A DNA stretch of 64,000 bases. Origin: Xenorhabdus lircayensis (GTDB lineage Bacteria; Pseudomonadota; Gammaproteobacteria; Enterobacterales; Enterobacteriaceae). The stretch lies in NCBI RefSeq assembly GCF_016306625.1, contig NZ_JACOII010000060.1:1-64000 (forward strand), given 5' to 3'. The notes under the pieces are model-generated. The model saw only the letters and a program-made list of their open reading frames with translations, was not told where the DNA came from and searched no databases. Positions within the stretch are counted from its first letter, which is position 1, and the number at the start of each line of letters is the position of its first letter. The position numbers were made by a program, and so were the translations under genes. Shown here piece by piece: positions 63,654 through 64,000 of the stretch.

Positions 63654-64000
63654 ACACATAAAAATAATCAATAAAATTCCAAGTAGCATATATTCTTGAT
63701 ATGGTTTTTAAAGAAGACGATTCACGTATCGCACTGGATGGCGTTATTCCGACGCTTTGTGTTCTTTGTGTTGAGTATGCTTAAACAGTGCTATTGCGTT
63801 GCGCCCAGACAACGAAATAAGCTCAAAAAAGCAAGCTGGAATGATGATTATCGCGCACGAATATTTTTTGGATGAAAATAAATCACAGTATGCCCCCGCC
63901 CTGAAATGGCTATAGAGTGATTGATTCTGATGAGTCTTCAGATGTTATTGTCGCTCATGTCATTATTCATCAAAAACAAGATATACAGGTATTGCTTTTT
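63654..64000. other. Unassigned stretch at the window end
   Basis: No intact gene is recognisable. Short open readings exist (for example one containing KEDDSRIALDGVIPTL near 63705-63783), perhaps debris of the uxuR region. The window ends before anything can be assigned. Confidence 0.35.

Overview
The window looks like a chromosomal accessory region of an enteric gammaproteobacterium, most probably Xenorhabdus (Morganellaceae). The basis is the combination of a type I-E CRISPR-Cas locus, an mrp-type fimbrial subunit next to a FimB/MrpI-like recombinase, enteric gntRKU genes, an Ail/OmpX protein and an NRPS/monooxygenase pair of the pyrrolizixenamide (PxaA/PxaB) type known from Xenorhabdus. 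The species assignment is inference. The DNA is moderately AT-rich, with long AT-rich gaps and many decaying genes.

Layout. (1) 1-2119: an IS1 end truncates a fimbrial gene. It is followed by an intact fimbrial subunit, a 302-bp segment bounded by perfect 19-bp inverted repeats, and a tyrosine recombinase whose 3' end contains one of those repeats: a phase-variable fimbrial switch. (2) 2832-8626: a dead tryptophanase gene, then small genes (SymE-like, YgfF-like SDR, DUF3761, DUF4180) and a Bax-type glucosaminidase. (3) 8879-12657: an overlapping MBOAT-SGNH-SGNH acetyl-transfer cassette. (4) 12795-18131: an ArgP-like LysR regulator divergent from argG-like, formyltransferase, argH-like and LysE/ArgO-like genes. 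This looks like a self-contained cassette that builds and exports an arginine-type molecule, flanked by an IS982 remnant. (5) 19433-27133: gntU-gntK-gntR with two GntR operators, and a beta-glucoside/cellobiose PTS operon with its LacI regulator and operator.

(6) 27262-39858: CRISPR. Two arrays, each with its own leader, face each other and are fused at their leader-distal ends through a truncated repeat. A decayed pemIK toxin-antitoxin pair, an orphan one-spacer array, a transposase remnant and a VOC gene follow. Then come a complete cas3-cse1-cse2-cas7-cas5-cas6e-cas1-cas2 operon and a third array.

(7) 39992-48410: a pxaA/pxaB-like pyrrolizidine gene pair on the minus strand. The NRPS reads C-A(Ser)-T-C-A(probably Pro)-T-TE. 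(8) 49087-52363: three coupled envelope genes (beta-barrel, Omp85/BamA-like barrel, DUF4056 lipoprotein). (9) 52526-61255: a 10-copy heptamer repeat, a DJ-1/PfpI protein, a MarR regulator, a nitrilase/racemase fusion relic against an IS1 copy, an ABC-F protein, a wrecked indole/styrene-type oxidation operon and an Ail-like protein. (10) 61550-64000: a MetY-type sulfhydrylase, a frameshifted small gene and a uxuR pseudogene.

Two themes stand out. Indole metabolism is broken on both sides: the tryptophanase that makes indole and an operon that probably oxidises it are both pseudogenes. Short tandem repeats and homopolymers also recur at gene starts or inside genes: the lysE start, the LysR start, the NRPS A2 domain, IS1 insA, and upstream of the DJ-1 gene.
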